This document shows, piece by piece, positions 48,001 through 60,954 of a stretch of DNA of 64,000 bases; within the stretch, counting starts at the first letter, position 1, and the number at the start of each line of letters is the position of its first letter. Source of the DNA: Gorsachius magnificus (taxonomy: Eukaryota > Chordata > Aves > Pelecaniformes > Ardeidae); NCBI GenBank assembly GCA_034008185.1, contig CM067081.1, positions 79,752,765 through 79,816,764 of the forward strand, in the 5' to 3' direction. The position numbers and the translations under genes are program-made. The notes under the pieces were generated by a model. That model was not told where the DNA came from. It searched no databases and was given only the letters and a program-made list of their open reading frames with translations.

Positions 48001-51000
48001 TTAAGGAAATTATCATTACTGACAACAAAATCAAACAAATATTTATGTAATAAATAGCATTTGACACATAATTTAGCTCCTGCAATTTCATTTTAGTAAA
48101 TACAAGGAATATTGAAGGCAGGGGAAAAATTCTGTCTAAGGCAATTGAAAGATTTTGTGGTGCAATAATTAAATTAAACACAGAAACATTTTTATTTGCA
48201 CATTCACTCATCCTTTAGTCTGTTTACTGTCTTTTTTTCACTGATAATAAAACCTGTATTAATTCCTGTACTTTTCTGTGCAAACTGGTGTGTTGAAACA
48301 TAAGCTCAGAAATGTATGACCATATTTTCTGAAATTCAGACAATGATCCACGTATATGTCTCTTTTAAACAAAACACTGCCCATCTTTTGAAGGCATGAA
48401 AATCTATGTGCATTGTGATCCCTTAAATGTAGCCACAACTTCATGTGTAAAAACAGCCTATATTACAAACATGTCATAGTTCTTTATTATACTGTAACAT
48501 CTTACTGCTTTATATAAATACAGATTATAGAACTGTTATATTAGAAATTAAATATTAATACAAAATGCATTTTCAAAACACAAGCCTCAAAATGCAGTTC
48601 ATATTTCACTTGTAGTGCTCAGCTGAAAATCCTCATGACTTTTCAAAATAAATCTGAACAGCTACCAGACATTTTTGTTTATGACTAAAGTCTATTCACA
48701 TTAGCCTGTGCTGACATAACAGTTAACAGAGAGATTTTGCAATACAGTTCTGAAGCATCCAAAACTATTGTGGTATGGTTTATCTCTCTGCAGTGCTATG
48801 TCACTGAGAATATTTAATGAATGAGGACAAGGAGCTTTTTAATTGTGGTCTAAACTTCCACAGATTTCAGCAGGACCTTATAAAAATGATCAGTTAGAAG
48901 AGATTTTATGTAATGTTTAAAGGTTTATTTGTACATTTGATTGCAGTGGGGTTGCATGGTCATTTAAATAAAAGCTTTCCATTTTGTATTGCAACATGTA
49001 TTAAATCAGCTAACCGGAATATTAGCTAGTTTTGCCTAGCAGTTGAGACACATGAAGTTATTAAAACAAATTTTCACAATTATGAGTGATAATAAAATTA
49101 TGCCCCCAACTTTGATTGATTGTTTTTAAGAACCTTTATTTGCAGTAGGCACCATCATACTGTTGCCTTTGCTTCATTTCCATTTTCTTCTTATAATTCC
49201 CTAATTGTTTGCATACACTTACTTTTTTTGTCAGATATCTTCTCTTGTTTCTGCTGGATTATGTTTCCTACAACAGCAATAGCCCCACCTCCTTTCTCTT
49301 CCCAGCTGCCAAATCAGCAAGGGAGCTGTAAATCGCCACCAGAGTAAACCCCAAAGTTCTCACAAAAGCAAAATTTCACAAAAAAATGTGCATTTATTGA
49401 GCTTAAAATGTTAAAAAAAGAAGAAAAAAAAGGTCTTGTGGTCAGAGAACTTTATCCAGTTTTAAGGCAGAGCCACAAAGGAGGGTCACTCACTGAGACT
49501 ACTGGCACTCCTGGCTGGGAGCAGTGGGCTGGGGAGCCCCTGGCAGCTGCTAAGTGATATTGATGGTCTTGTCAAGTCTACAAGTAGAATCAGTGGAAAC
49601 CAGCATCAGTTTTAGAGGATGGCTCTAGGGGTATCAAGAAAGCTTCTGGCTGGCTAGAAATTTGTGAAAGTTTCCTAAACATGGAGCTGCATGGATGACA
49701 TTTTTTCCCATGTATCTTGTATTATGTGGATAACCCTACTTCAGCCATTCTCTCTTCAGACTTTCAGTCTTCTTCCCAACATCCTGCCTGAAAATCTACC
49801 CAAAAGATGTAAGCTGTTTTCTGTCTGAAGATTTCACATGGCCTCATGAATGGTCTAACATAAGTTAGACCTGGTCTAGTTGACCTGATCTGTATATTTA
49901 ATACTCAGCTAGTATATTCCAGATATTTTCCTGTCTATCTCTTACAGTGGGTGCGAGATAAACCTAATACTCTCTGTTTCTAAATCATGTTGTTTTTACT
50001 CTAAAATTATGTTTGGAAAAGAAGACACTCAGACTACTGACCTCTCTTGCAGGTTTTAGGAGGAGCCTAGAGAATGGACATCTAATCATCAGCTTTAATC
50101 AGTGTCAGTGTCTGGTCAGGTGACCATTGTTTTCATTGCAATGATGGGCCCATTTTATTTGTCTTTCACCAGTAGCCTGAAGTGAACAGCATTATCAGGT
50201 GTCCATTTTTCCAGATGTTAATGGTCAATATCACCACAAACCATGCAGTTACAGAGGATTAAACTCTCATCCCAGATTATTTAAAAACATCAGGAAGCCC
50301 ACAATAGCTTTGTGAATGGCCATGCTTGAAAATTAACATATTTTACAAAAGCTCTGATATTAATGCTCTGAAAACGGAGGTCTAAGTTAGTGGATAACTC
50401 CCTGAACCTACACAGGGAAGTACTGATTATTTTCAGTGTTTGTAAGCCACAGACAAAAGAACCCAATACTTATAATGTGATTTACAATCCTCCTTTCTGG
50501 AGATTATGCATACATGTAGTGTCATCTGAAGAAGCCACCTTCTTTCTCTCTGGTTTGCCAAGATTGTTTTTTTTTAAACCACACCTCTGGGGAAGAAAAA
50601 CGAATTTGGGACATTATGAAGAGTAATATGAGCTCCCTTCCCTTCTTCCACTGACAGGAAAAAGGTAAAAAATAAAACAGAAATCAGGACTATGCCACTC
50701 ATTCCTCCACCATCTATCTGCCTGACAGCAACAGGAAACCTCCTTAACTACCCAGACCCCTAATAAATGCTCATATACAGAGACTCTGCAAAAGCAAAGA
50801 GAGGACTGAGGTGCAGATGAGCATCCCAGCCTTAGGAATGATGTTAAAGAATCCCAGATGCTAGGTGAGAAACAGAGTTAAAAGATGAAGAGAATTACTA
50901 GGTTCATGCTGAAAAGAACAATATTGATTCTGAGATTTAGGGGCAGAATTAACTGCTGGGCTAGGAATGAACAGATGTGGGTTTGTTAAAGGTTTCTGTC

Positions 51001-54000
51001 TCTTTTTGCTCATATACGCATACACAGTTTTTCAATTTAGGTACCAATTATTTCTATTTCATATTGTTGTTTGTTTTGTTCTTGCCCCAGCAGATGTTTA
51101 AGATTATGAAACATGGGAATTTGGTCTTCCTTTTAGATGAGCTCACTGAATCTTAATGTCTCATATTTTCATGTGATTACAGGAGAGTTCTGACTGAAGA
51201 GAATTAATCTCTGGGAAGGATATAACACACACACACACACACACCACCCAAATGCATTACCTGTCTTTATATAACAGAAAAAACACTGCATAAACATTTA
51301 CATGTATAAAATGTTTCTGCCACATGCATTTAAAATTATAATTTGTTCTTTTCTTTAATTTCATAAAAATTTTCCCATGACAACATGCTATAGACTTGTA
51401 AGTAGAAACTGACAATGAAGGCTTGACTTGGTCCACCATGAGGCAGTACGCGCTAGTGAGTGTACTTGTCATTTAGAATCTATAAATGTCAAGATTGTTA
51501 ACTATTTCACTGTTCATCAAAGCATGTCAGAAAAGAGAGAGTTTGTTCTCTGAAGAGGTGCTCAATCAACTGTGAGTGACAGCTCCTCTTTGTGCCATAA
51601 ATATATGGGTTTAGGAAGTTTACTTTATTTACTTTTTTTTTTTTTTTCCACAGTGCAAGAGCCCAGCAGCGCTCTGCAAAGCATCTGTCAGGATAAGACT
51701 CTATTATAATGAGGGCAGGGTTCAGCCACCCTCAGTCAAGCTGTTGCCCACTTGAGTTTGAATGCAGACATGTGCTGTCCCTCAGGAGACACATCTGGAG
51801 CTGGACAGCTGTTCACCTGTGGTAGCCCACAGCTGGCTGGGGTGCTCAGGCCCACCCTTGCAATTTTGGACAGAACTAAACTTCTTTTAGAGGAAGCCCT
51901 CCCAGGTAGGAAGCTTAACTTAGTGTTAACTTAGCTCAGTGTCAGGCATTTCAGCTTAGGACAAGTCAAGACTGAAGAGTCAACACAGGGCAAAAGTTTC
52001 AGATACTGCTGCAGTCCTTAGTGAGCCATTTCTAATAAGGGTGGTCTGTGAATAATAATTGCCTGTTGCCTCCATTTAATGACTGCTAAACCAAAGTGCT
52101 AAGGTCTAAAAAACATAATGGCTAAGTAGTTTGAAAACGCGTCTCTCAAATAGTTGGACAGCGATCTAATGAACAAGTTGTAGTTTGTCTAAGGACTAGC
52201 AAGGTCTACACAAGACTCCTGTGATGCTTTATGGAGGAAAATGTTCAAATGTGTCATTAAAAGATATGTAATGTGTACTGAACAGAGTGCTACTAATGAC
52301 TGTTGCTTATGCACGTACTCAGCATACAAATAGCATAATTGACTAATTAGAAAATGCATGTTCGAAGATGACAACCCATGGGAAATGAATAGTGTACTGC
52401 ATAAGGAACTGCTTAATTGTGTGAAGAGGAACTGTGGGTTTGATTCTTTATATTGAACTGTTGACCAAAGAGATCCAATTTTGTGCTGTTTGATCACAGT
52501 GCTATGTATAGGTTTGTTAACCACCATAAGTGCCCCCAGATAAAGAAATCTGACTGACAAAAGCAGTATCAAACTAGTCAAGCACTAAATGAATGTGTTC
52601 CTTTGGGAAGATAGAGTTAGATGTGAACTCTGGACCAGACAACTGTGGCCAGTGGAAAAACATCTGCACCTGGCATGACATGAGTAGGGCAGAGCTGCTG
52701 AAATGTCCTGGAGAGCTGATAGTGGTCGGTGGGGCAGAGCAGATACTAGTTGGTAGAAGAAGTGTGCCCTGTAAGGACTGACCAACAATTTACATATGGT
52801 CTCTCTTTTTATTCTTAAATGTTTTGATACGTCACTGGACTTTATTTTTCTCATGAGCAAACAGCACATCCTTATACCAAGAGGTCTGAGCTGGACCCAC
52901 AGATGAGCTTACTCACTGACCCTCTGGAGCAGGAGTAAAGTCATTCTGCCCCCATTCATACTTCTACAAGTGCCCCATTCTTCCTTCCAGCAGTGTGTCA
53001 GTAAACTGCATCTTCAGTTTTAAACAGGCCAAATGCTCTCACTTCTCTTTGGAGGGTGCTGCACAGCTTTCTATAAGCTTTATCTGGGAGCTTTCACAGT
53101 GGCCAGCATTCCCATAAAGTCTTTTCTATGCCCACCCCCACAATGATTCCCGTGACACACCTTTTGCATAGTACCACCCCCTACACAATTGAAAGTATTG
53201 TTTCATCTTCAATTTCTTTCTTTGCCAGGGGCCATGAGAGAATATTAGGAACAGGTGGTGGTAGCCAAAGTCCTAGATTTTGCTTTGTTATTTGTGTGCA
53301 TTTACAGCCTTCCTATGTGACAGTCTCATTTAGTTGGTGCTACAGGCAATCTCTGTCTGTACCTAAAAATATCTTTAACAGCTGCACGTAGGGAACAATC
53401 ACAGGGGAAGGAAAAGAAGCATACAAAAGCAAAAGGCAACTTAGAAAGGAATTGGAGCCAGAGGAATTCAAGACTGGGGTTCTTTTATTACCTAAAAGGA
53501 CACTTATTTTGAGGAGCATGCAGAGTTTGCTTTTACTGATTCTATTTTTGTTGATATTTTGTCTCTTGCCATTGTTTGCTTATAATAACTCCTCGGGAGA
53601 TACCTGGTGGCTGCAGGCAGCAAATTTTAGCAAAGTAGCTCTGAAAGTGAAAAATTGGATTATTCTCTACAGAAGACAACTACTTTATACAAGCAGAAAG
53701 AAATATCTGTGAATCTTGGCATTATATATTAGGTTGTGTGACAAGTTCCTATAAACTCACAGGCACAACCAAGAAATAGTGTGAAGAAAATATTTTTCCC
53801 TCTCTTTAAACCTTCAGCTGGAAAGACTGGGGGTAATATCTTCTATCTCTTTTTCTGGTACTCACTGGAACATTCACATTTAAAAGTTCTTTTCTGCCCT
53901 TTCTTCCCAAAGTCCTTGTAGCACTTATTATCTCTCACACTTTGCCTTATCCCCGTCCTGCCACCCTGTAACCACTTCAAAAATTGTTAAACCAGTGCTG

Positions 54001-56773
54001 AGAAAAATAATTCTCTTTGTAATCCCAAAGTGAAGACCTTAAACTGGCAAACAGAAACCACTTCATAATCCTTTACGAATTATCCCTCCCTCTGTTTCCT
54101 TCTTTTTACTTAGGTTTTCAGCTTCCTTATAAGTCTTTTGGATGAGTGATTAGACAGAAAGTGCAATATAGACTAGTTTGTCATTGGACACCCCATCAAG
54201 GCTGCCTGACAGCACAGGTCAGCCTGTCTGTTTCAGATACTTTTCTAAATCCTGATTAATTTCCTTCTTCACCCCAGCCACTCCACAGCTTTGAGTTCAT
54301 AACAGGATCAGGCTTCAGGATGTCCTAGTTTCCTCAGGGTTAAAATTGAGTACCTTCCTCATCCCAGAACAATGCAGGATAGTGAGTAGGTTATCAGGTT
54401 CATATTGTCTCCACTTGCAAGGTGTTTTCACTGGTTCACTGAGCATACTGGCTCCCTGAGGAATGCTAATTAGAAGTGTATTAGAAAGAAAGACCTGCTC
54501 AGGGATGTAGAAAATGTTGTGGTGTTCCTCATATCCAGTATAAGAAAATTTTTTTCACACTATCCAATGTACAGATGACCACCATTTTCCCAGTTCTTTT
54601 AGTCTCATCTTACAAGAGAAGAATAGGAGAAATCTGTGCAGTGTGTCCCTGATACCAGTACAAGAGCACCCACATATGCCCGCACATTTTTCTCATCTTT
54701 TTCACATCTCTCTTCTCTGTCCCTAAATTTATTGTGGACAAATATTTGCCTACACTGTCATAAAATCCTCCAGTAACTGGGATTCTACAACATGCCTGAG
54801 TACTTTTTTGTGGTGTGTTCTCCACTAAATATTCTTAACTTAAATAATTTCCCTCTAATTCCAAACAGAATAAAAAATAAAACAGAACACCCACACAGAC
54901 TCCATTGCTTCCAAGTAATTTTTATTTAACTCATCTCTGGCAAGATTCTTCTAACCTACATTTAGATGTCCATAGTATAAACATCTAAAGCTGAGCTGAC
55001 TTCTACAGTCAATGGAAAAAAGAGGAACTTCTAGACTACTATTCATCTGATCTATTTTAGCTAATTAGTAAGATTAATCATGACCTGGAAGTTCTGACTT
55101 CACTCACTTAGCTAGACAGGGACCTTAAGGAATTTAAGACATAGAGCCAGAGTTTTACATTTTCTCTAGTCAGTTCCACCCAGAGGAGAACACAAGAACA
55201 ATGCTGCTACTAAAGCCTTATGAATTATTTCTGAATGAAAGCGAATCTTACCTATGGTACCCAGAATCAGTCAATAGCATCATAATAGCTGCTAAAAGAT
55301 TCAAGATTAACGTGATATCTCTCAGTCAGTTCAAATATAAAAAAAAAAAAAAGTGAAGAGGAGCAAAAAAATAAATGAGCATAAGTTAAAGCTGCCCAAT
55401 GGTTCTTTACAAATACATCAAGACAATAGATACTCAGAGACCAGAGGGTAGATGCATTAAAAAGTGAAAAGGTGAATGAAAATATTCATGATTCATATAA
55501 TAAATGCAATAATGAACTCCTTTGAAAGAACATAAGATTTAATTAAAAGCTGAACTAAACTAAACTAAAGGGCTTCTAGCTGTTATAATAAATGTGGTGG
55601 AAACTTTCCAAACATGAACAGAATGTTTTCAGAGATACAACAGTGATGTGAGTGCCTCTGAAGTGAATGCCTACCCCCTTTAATTTACCCTTGGCCTCTA
55701 CTCATCTCACTGCACAGCAGTACTTCAAGGAGTTCAAGCCATCAGAAAGTAATGTGAAGACTTCAATCAAGTCACCCCTTGGGGAAGATTCAAGCCAATG
55801 ACTGAAAGAAATAAGGAAAAAGAAAAGACTTGCTTGTAAGTTTCCATTTCATGCTAAGATAAATTTGCTCACATATTTTCAAGAACACAAAGCAAAGGTG
55901 AGAGAAATTTACAGTTGTTAGTCATGAAGTCAAGCATTTTAAGTTTTTCCTTTTTTATGTGACAATTACTAGTTTTTATAATTATTTTAGTTTTTCAAAT
56001 TCCTGTTTTTCCCAGAAACATAAGTTATTCAATATAAAAGAGACAAGTTACATGCAGAATTAACAAATTTTCAACATTTTTCTTTTAACTGAATTGTTGA
56101 AAGTGTGATTCACTGAAGAAAACGACAGCTGAAGTGATAAGAAATCTGGTAAAGAACACATGATCTCATAGTGAAGTGGACCATGCATGAAAACAAACAT
56201 CAGTAGTCTTCAAACAAGGCGAAAAGAATAGAAAAGTAGATGTTAGAGATACAGGAATGATTAAGCTTTATTTTTGTTCACGCTTTTCTGGTAAAGCACC
56301 AGGAAGTAGAAAAATGAGTGTGTTGATTGAAAGGCAATGAGGTCTTCAAAGATGCAACCTTCTCTCTAGTTCATAAAAATGCAGTAAGTTCTTACAGACA
56401 GACTGGAGCTGACCACCGAGGGTCTGTGAGGGCTGGCTGCCCCATGGGAACCCAAGGCAGGGTCCCGTCCCACAGCAACCAAGTGAGGGTGGAGGGACAG
56501 GTTGGGGACAGTGACTGTGGCCAGCCCAGAACCAAAAACTTCCTGGCAAGACCACATTGATGGGGAGGACTGAGGTCCATCCAGGAACCAGCCTGAATAT
56601 CTAGTCCACAGCATGGGCAGCCAGGTGGGCCTTGTGGTTGTCGGAAGTGTGCACACAGTTTCCTGGCACATAAGCCACCAATTTTTCACGGGTTTGACAC
56701 AGCCAGTTGAGGGGACAAAATACTTCAGTATTACTGCAAGAGATCCTGGTTGTTATCATCTTGATTTTTAATG
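45006..56773. other. AT-rich intergenic DNA, no gene recognised
   Basis: Nearly 12 kb without an identifiable exon or transposon. Small open frames occur (for example at 53452-53712, with a hydrophobic stretch) but lack family motifs. A GC-rich stretch at about 56390-56700 has open frames on both strands and no recognisable domain. Confidence 0.5.
51226..51244. repeat. (AC)n microsatellite
   Basis: About nine AC units. Confidence 0.9.
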
Positions 56774-56931
56774 ACAGAATCATAGAACCACGGAATGCCA
56801 GGTTGGAAGGGACCTCAAGGATCATCTGGTCCAACCTTTCTCAGCAAAATCACAATCCAGACAAGATGGCCCAGCACCCTGTCCAGCCAAATCTTAAAAG
56901 TGTCCAATGTTGTGGAATCCACCACTTCCCT
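56774..56931 (-). mobile_element. CR1 LINE 3' fragment, head-to-head partner
   Basis: On the + strand ACAGAATCATAGAACC, GGTTGGAAGGGACC and GATCATCTGGTCCAACC mark the 3' end of a minus-oriented CR1. Recognisable CR1 sequence stops at about 56931 (CCACTTCCCT), where an oppositely oriented CR1 begins without any spacer. Confidence 0.88.
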
Positions 56932-57479
56932 ATGAAGTCATCATTCCCCTGTACTTGGCATTGGTGAGGCCATACCTCGAATACTGCATTCAGTTTTGGG
57001 CCCCTCACTACAAGAAGTAGCTGGAGCATGTCCAGAGAAGGGCAACAAAGCTGGTGAGAGGTCTGGAGCACAAGGCTGATGAGGAGAGGCTGAGGGAACT
57101 GGGGTGGTTTAGCCTGGAGAAAAGGAGACTGAGGGGAGACCTTATCGCCCTCTACAACTACCTGAAAGGAGGCTGCAGCGAGGTGGGGGTCGGTTGCTTT
57201 TCACAAGTAACAAGCGATAGGAGAAGAGGAAATGGCCTCAAGTTGCAGCAGGGAAGGTTTAGGTTGGATATTAAGAAAAAATTCTTCACTGAAAGGGTTA
57301 TCAGGCATTTGAACAGGCTACCCAGGGAGGTGGTTAAGTCCCCATTCCTGAACGTATTTAAAAGATGGGTAGATGAGGTGCTTAGAGACACGGTTTAGTA
57401 GTGGACAGGTACGGTTGGATGCGGTGATCTCAAAGTTCTTTTCCAGCCTAAATGATTCTATGATTCTATGATTCTGTGA
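56932..57479 (+). mobile_element. CR1 LINE, + oriented 5'-truncated copy
   Basis: Begins at the ORF2 segment encoding [11 protein letters not shown] and runs to the 3' end, which has the tail TGATTCTATGATTCTATGATTCTGTGA at about 57452-57479. Its 3' UTR (GATCTCAAAGTTCTTTTCCAGCC) differs from the minus-strand copies but is nearly the same as that of the copy ending at 61951, so these two form a separate subfamily. Confidence 0.93.
56934..57398 (+). pseudogene. CR1 ORF2 C-terminal remnant
   Basis: One + frame of about 155 codons runs from EVIIPLYL to the normal C-terminal end, broken only by TAG at 57018-57020 in the YKK-LEHVQ segment. It includes [18 protein letters not shown], the RGNGLKL segment and LPREVV. 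The catalytic RT core is absent, so it is non-functional. Confidence 0.88.
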
Positions 57480-57483
57480 CTTT

Positions 57484-57735
57484 TCTCCCCTAGTCTCCAC
57501 CTTGAGGTCCATCTACTTGAGCAGTGTGAAGACTGAGGCAAAGAGGTTGTTGAGTACCTCAGCTTTCTCTTCATCTGTTGCTACCAGTTTGCCAGTCATG
57601 TTCATCCTGGCAGATACACTTTCTTTGACCTTTCTTTTCTGGCTAGCATACCTAGAGAAGTCATTATTATTTTTTGTGTTCCTTTCCAAGTTCAGCTCCA
57701 GCCGTGCCTTGGCCTTCCTGAGCCCTGGGCAAAGC
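57484..57735 (-). mobile_element. CR1 ORF2 internal fragment, inverted
   Basis: The minus-strand frame at 57513-57764 encodes LNLERNTKNN, YASQKRKVKESV and DEEKAEVLNNLFASVFT, the region between the endonuclease and the reverse transcriptase of CR1 ORF2. The 3' half of the element is missing on this strand. The boundaries are approximate. Confidence 0.85.
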
Positions 57736-57822
57736 CCTGCATGACCTGATTGTGCTTTGAACAAGAGGTGTGACTACAGAACTTCTAGAAGTTGCTTCCA
57801 ACCAACATTTCTATGATTATTT
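57736..57822 (+). mobile_element. CR1 3' tail fragment
   Basis: ACTTCTAGAAGTTGCTTCCAACC followed by ATTTCTATGATTATTT resembles the CR1 3' UTR end in + orientation, though diverged and with one clear octamer left. It directly follows the inverted ORF2 fragment, so the two may be one twin-primed insertion. Confidence 0.5.
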
Positions 57823-60800
57823 TCAGTGCACACCTTGTAGCATTTGCCAAGGTTTGAGAATGAGAAGTGGAAAACTTGTGCAGCATCTTCAGAAAAGTTT
57901 TTCACAGGATAAAACTAAAAATGAAAAGCACTAATCAAGACAGATAATGTCAGATGCTTGCAAAAAGTTATAAACATACATCTCACCTAGGCTAACTATA
58001 AAACCTTTTTGGTTTTTGGTGAGCCCTTGGTTCATGCAACTTCACAATTGCAAGGTTTGATTGGGCAGCTGATACTAGGTTTGAGTCAAAGTGGTCTGAG
58101 GAGCGCTGGATTAGGTTAATTTTTATTTCCTACATCTAAACCAGAAATATGTAAACACAAAAGAGGAAAAAAGGTAAATAATACATACACTTTAGCAGAA
58201 CTGGCTTCATGTTACATTTTGTTGGGTTACTGAAAATGGACACTTTTTAAAGTGAAAACCTGACTGCATATTTCTGCAGCTGTCATCACTGAGAGGCACT
58301 GAGGCATCCTTTAGGCTGACTACTGGGACTTTTGGAATACAAAAATAACTCGAGAAGTGCACATTTGGTTAACAAAAATAAACACCTCAGTAACTTCTGA
58401 ACCGTGGATCAACAAATGAACACTACTTATCTGTAAAAGACTGAGTTCTAAATGAAAAATATTTGTTGAATTTCTGATTGCCCAGGAGATATTTGCATTG
58501 CAGATAAGTGACACTTTGAAAGGGTCATATCACTTTTTGCATGTGTTTCAATACTGCTGAGGCTTAATTTATGTCATTGGAGAGAGGGAAGTATAATGGA
58601 TTTTTAATTATTCCAAGTTACAAAGAGCAAGTGGAAGGTAGTCCAGTCTCTAGACAGAACAGGAAGAGAATTAGGAGTTATAAAGAGCAAATTACACAGT
58701 CACACCCTATTGAATTTTTCTTGGGTATCTGGCATTCCTGTATTTTAAAAGGTATACATTCATTTCTTGATTCACTCCGGGGTACAACACTTTATCATGT
58801 TTTCAAAATGGTTATCAAGGTTGCATGCACCAACTCTGGTTTATTTATATTTGTACATACTTCTTTGTTTTTGAGTAATTAGGTTGATGTACCATACAAA
58901 GGCAACAAAGTCCTGCTGATAGACTTAATTTTTCCAGATTTTCTAGTTTCTCAATGTGAGATAGTGGAAAGTTTCTCACATACTTTCATAAAGTTCTTAA
59001 TTCTCAGAACATGAAATGAAGTACAACATTAATGGGACTTTCAAGCTTAAGTTCTTTCAGTAACTGCTAGCACTTAGAATGAGAAGTTAAAGGACCAAAC
59101 CCTCTGGTAGGCTGTTTTTGGCAAAATTTTTGCATGGGTGCATTTTTGGATCTTAAACACTTGTTCCAGTGATAGCTGATTACAAGGCAGATAGTAGTAC
59201 TTTTTAATATCGCATTCTATTTCTTCCTGTTCACTAAGAACATAATCCAGCACATATTAAAGTCACCAAAAGTCAATAATTTCAATACAACTTTAAACCA
59301 CAGAGCATTTTTCCTCCCTGTATCTACCAGAACTTTATCACTAAAATTAAGTTTCAGTATTCTCACTTTTCCCCAGACACACTTTTCCAAGTCTTCCATG
59401 TCTCATTTTTTCTCTTTTCATTATGGTTGCCACTGAAAACAGATTTGTCATGGGTTTTCATTAAAATAAGTAAAATTACAAATGTTCTTTGTTTAGGTTA
59501 CAGTCACATAAATATAGTAAATTTTGATGAGTAGACAAAGTTCAGCTGAACTCTTTGAATAGTTTGAGTTTTAGAACAAATCTGGAGATGTTACAAGAAG
59601 AGGTTTTCTTGGGAAATTTAAAGCTTTTCTTCTGTTGGTTCTGAAATACTACAACAAGCACTGTTGGTGTTTCATAGTTTGCAGTTCCATCTGGAAACCA
59701 TAAGGAAAATTTGCATACATAAAAATAAAATGTTATCTGAATATTTCATACCTTCATTAAAGGTTTGGTCTAATTTCTGGTCTAATCACAGATGAAACTC
59801 AAGTGGTGTTGGGGGACGCTTAGATTTGGACTGGTTTATATCCAATTTTCATCATCAGGATAACAGCCTTCTCTTGGGAAAAAGCAATAATTAAAAACTC
59901 TGCTGCTTTTTGTCAAGATTATCTTCATGGGAAAGTGACACAAGAAGTAAATGGATTGGATTCAAACACCTGTGATGCCTTTTAATAGGCTTTGAAGGGC
60001 TACTAGGAATGAAAGGTAAGAATTCAAAGTAAAAAGATTTGCATGCACCTACTGTCAATAATTTATATGATTTAGTGCAGAAATTTCCCTAGTAGAACAT
60101 AAGACTGGTTATGGACTTCCAAACTGAGTCTCTGTATGGCAGTGACAGCTATGCTTGAGCCATAAAGGAAATGAAATATATTTTTATTACTGTGTTAAAA
60201 ATTTCAAAGTAGATTGATTTTATTGTTTTTTAGAACATTACTTTATTGTGTTTCACAGCAGAAAAATTCACAATGGGACCTTTTGAAGACCCCTGGTGTC
60301 TGGAGAGCTTGGGCACAATTTAGAGGGCTTGCAACTGAGCAGTCTGTGATTCCACAGAAGGAAAGCTACTACTTCCATTATTTTGAGTTATTAGTGTTTG
60401 GTTCCTTTATTTTTCTAATATATACACAATGTGTGAGGAAGTTGTTTTCTTTTCTCAAATTAAATTTAACCATAAATGATAGCAGTTTCACCAGAAATGT
60501 CCCATACAGCACTGAGACTATGGCCATGTCAATAACGTAACGTAATATCTGAGACACGCCAGGGGCTACTAAAAGAGGAAAAAACATCTACAGTATCAAG
60601 TTCTTAAACCAGAAAAACCTAAAATGGAAACATCATAAAATCTACCTCTGTGAGTAATGGCAGACATAGATACAAGTCTCAGGCCCAGCCTTAAATATAA
60701 TATATTACTTCTGCTCCTGCCATTCCCTGGTGACTGCTACTGCTCTCTGCTGGATGGAGCATGCAAGCTATCAAAAATTGGTGTTTCTACTGTTGGCAGG

Positions 60801-60954
60801 CTGTCTGTGAGAGCAATAGATAAAAAAGGAAGACAGGTATGTGCCATCCGCTCCTGTGGAAGTTTTCCAGGAGGTATTTTAACCTACAAACAGGTATTCT
60901 ACCTTCCCAGGTGCTCTTGCATAATAGGTACGAGGGGAATTGAACAATGGTGAG
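57823..60954. other. AT-rich intergenic DNA, nothing recognised
   Basis: No exon or repeat family was identified. An ATG-initiated frame at 60657-60953 (98 codons, with a hydrophobic LLLLLPF stretch) lies just before the next CR1, but it has no known domain and is probably chance. Confidence 0.45.

Noticed and set aside
53452..53712. 86-codon frame with a leucine-rich, signal-peptide-like segment
   Set aside because: It does not begin at ATG, has no family motif, and T-rich DNA commonly encodes such hydrophobic runs.
60657..60953. ATG-initiated 98-codon frame with a hydrophobic stretch
   Set aside because: No recognised domain, no supporting splice signals, and of a length expected by chance here.
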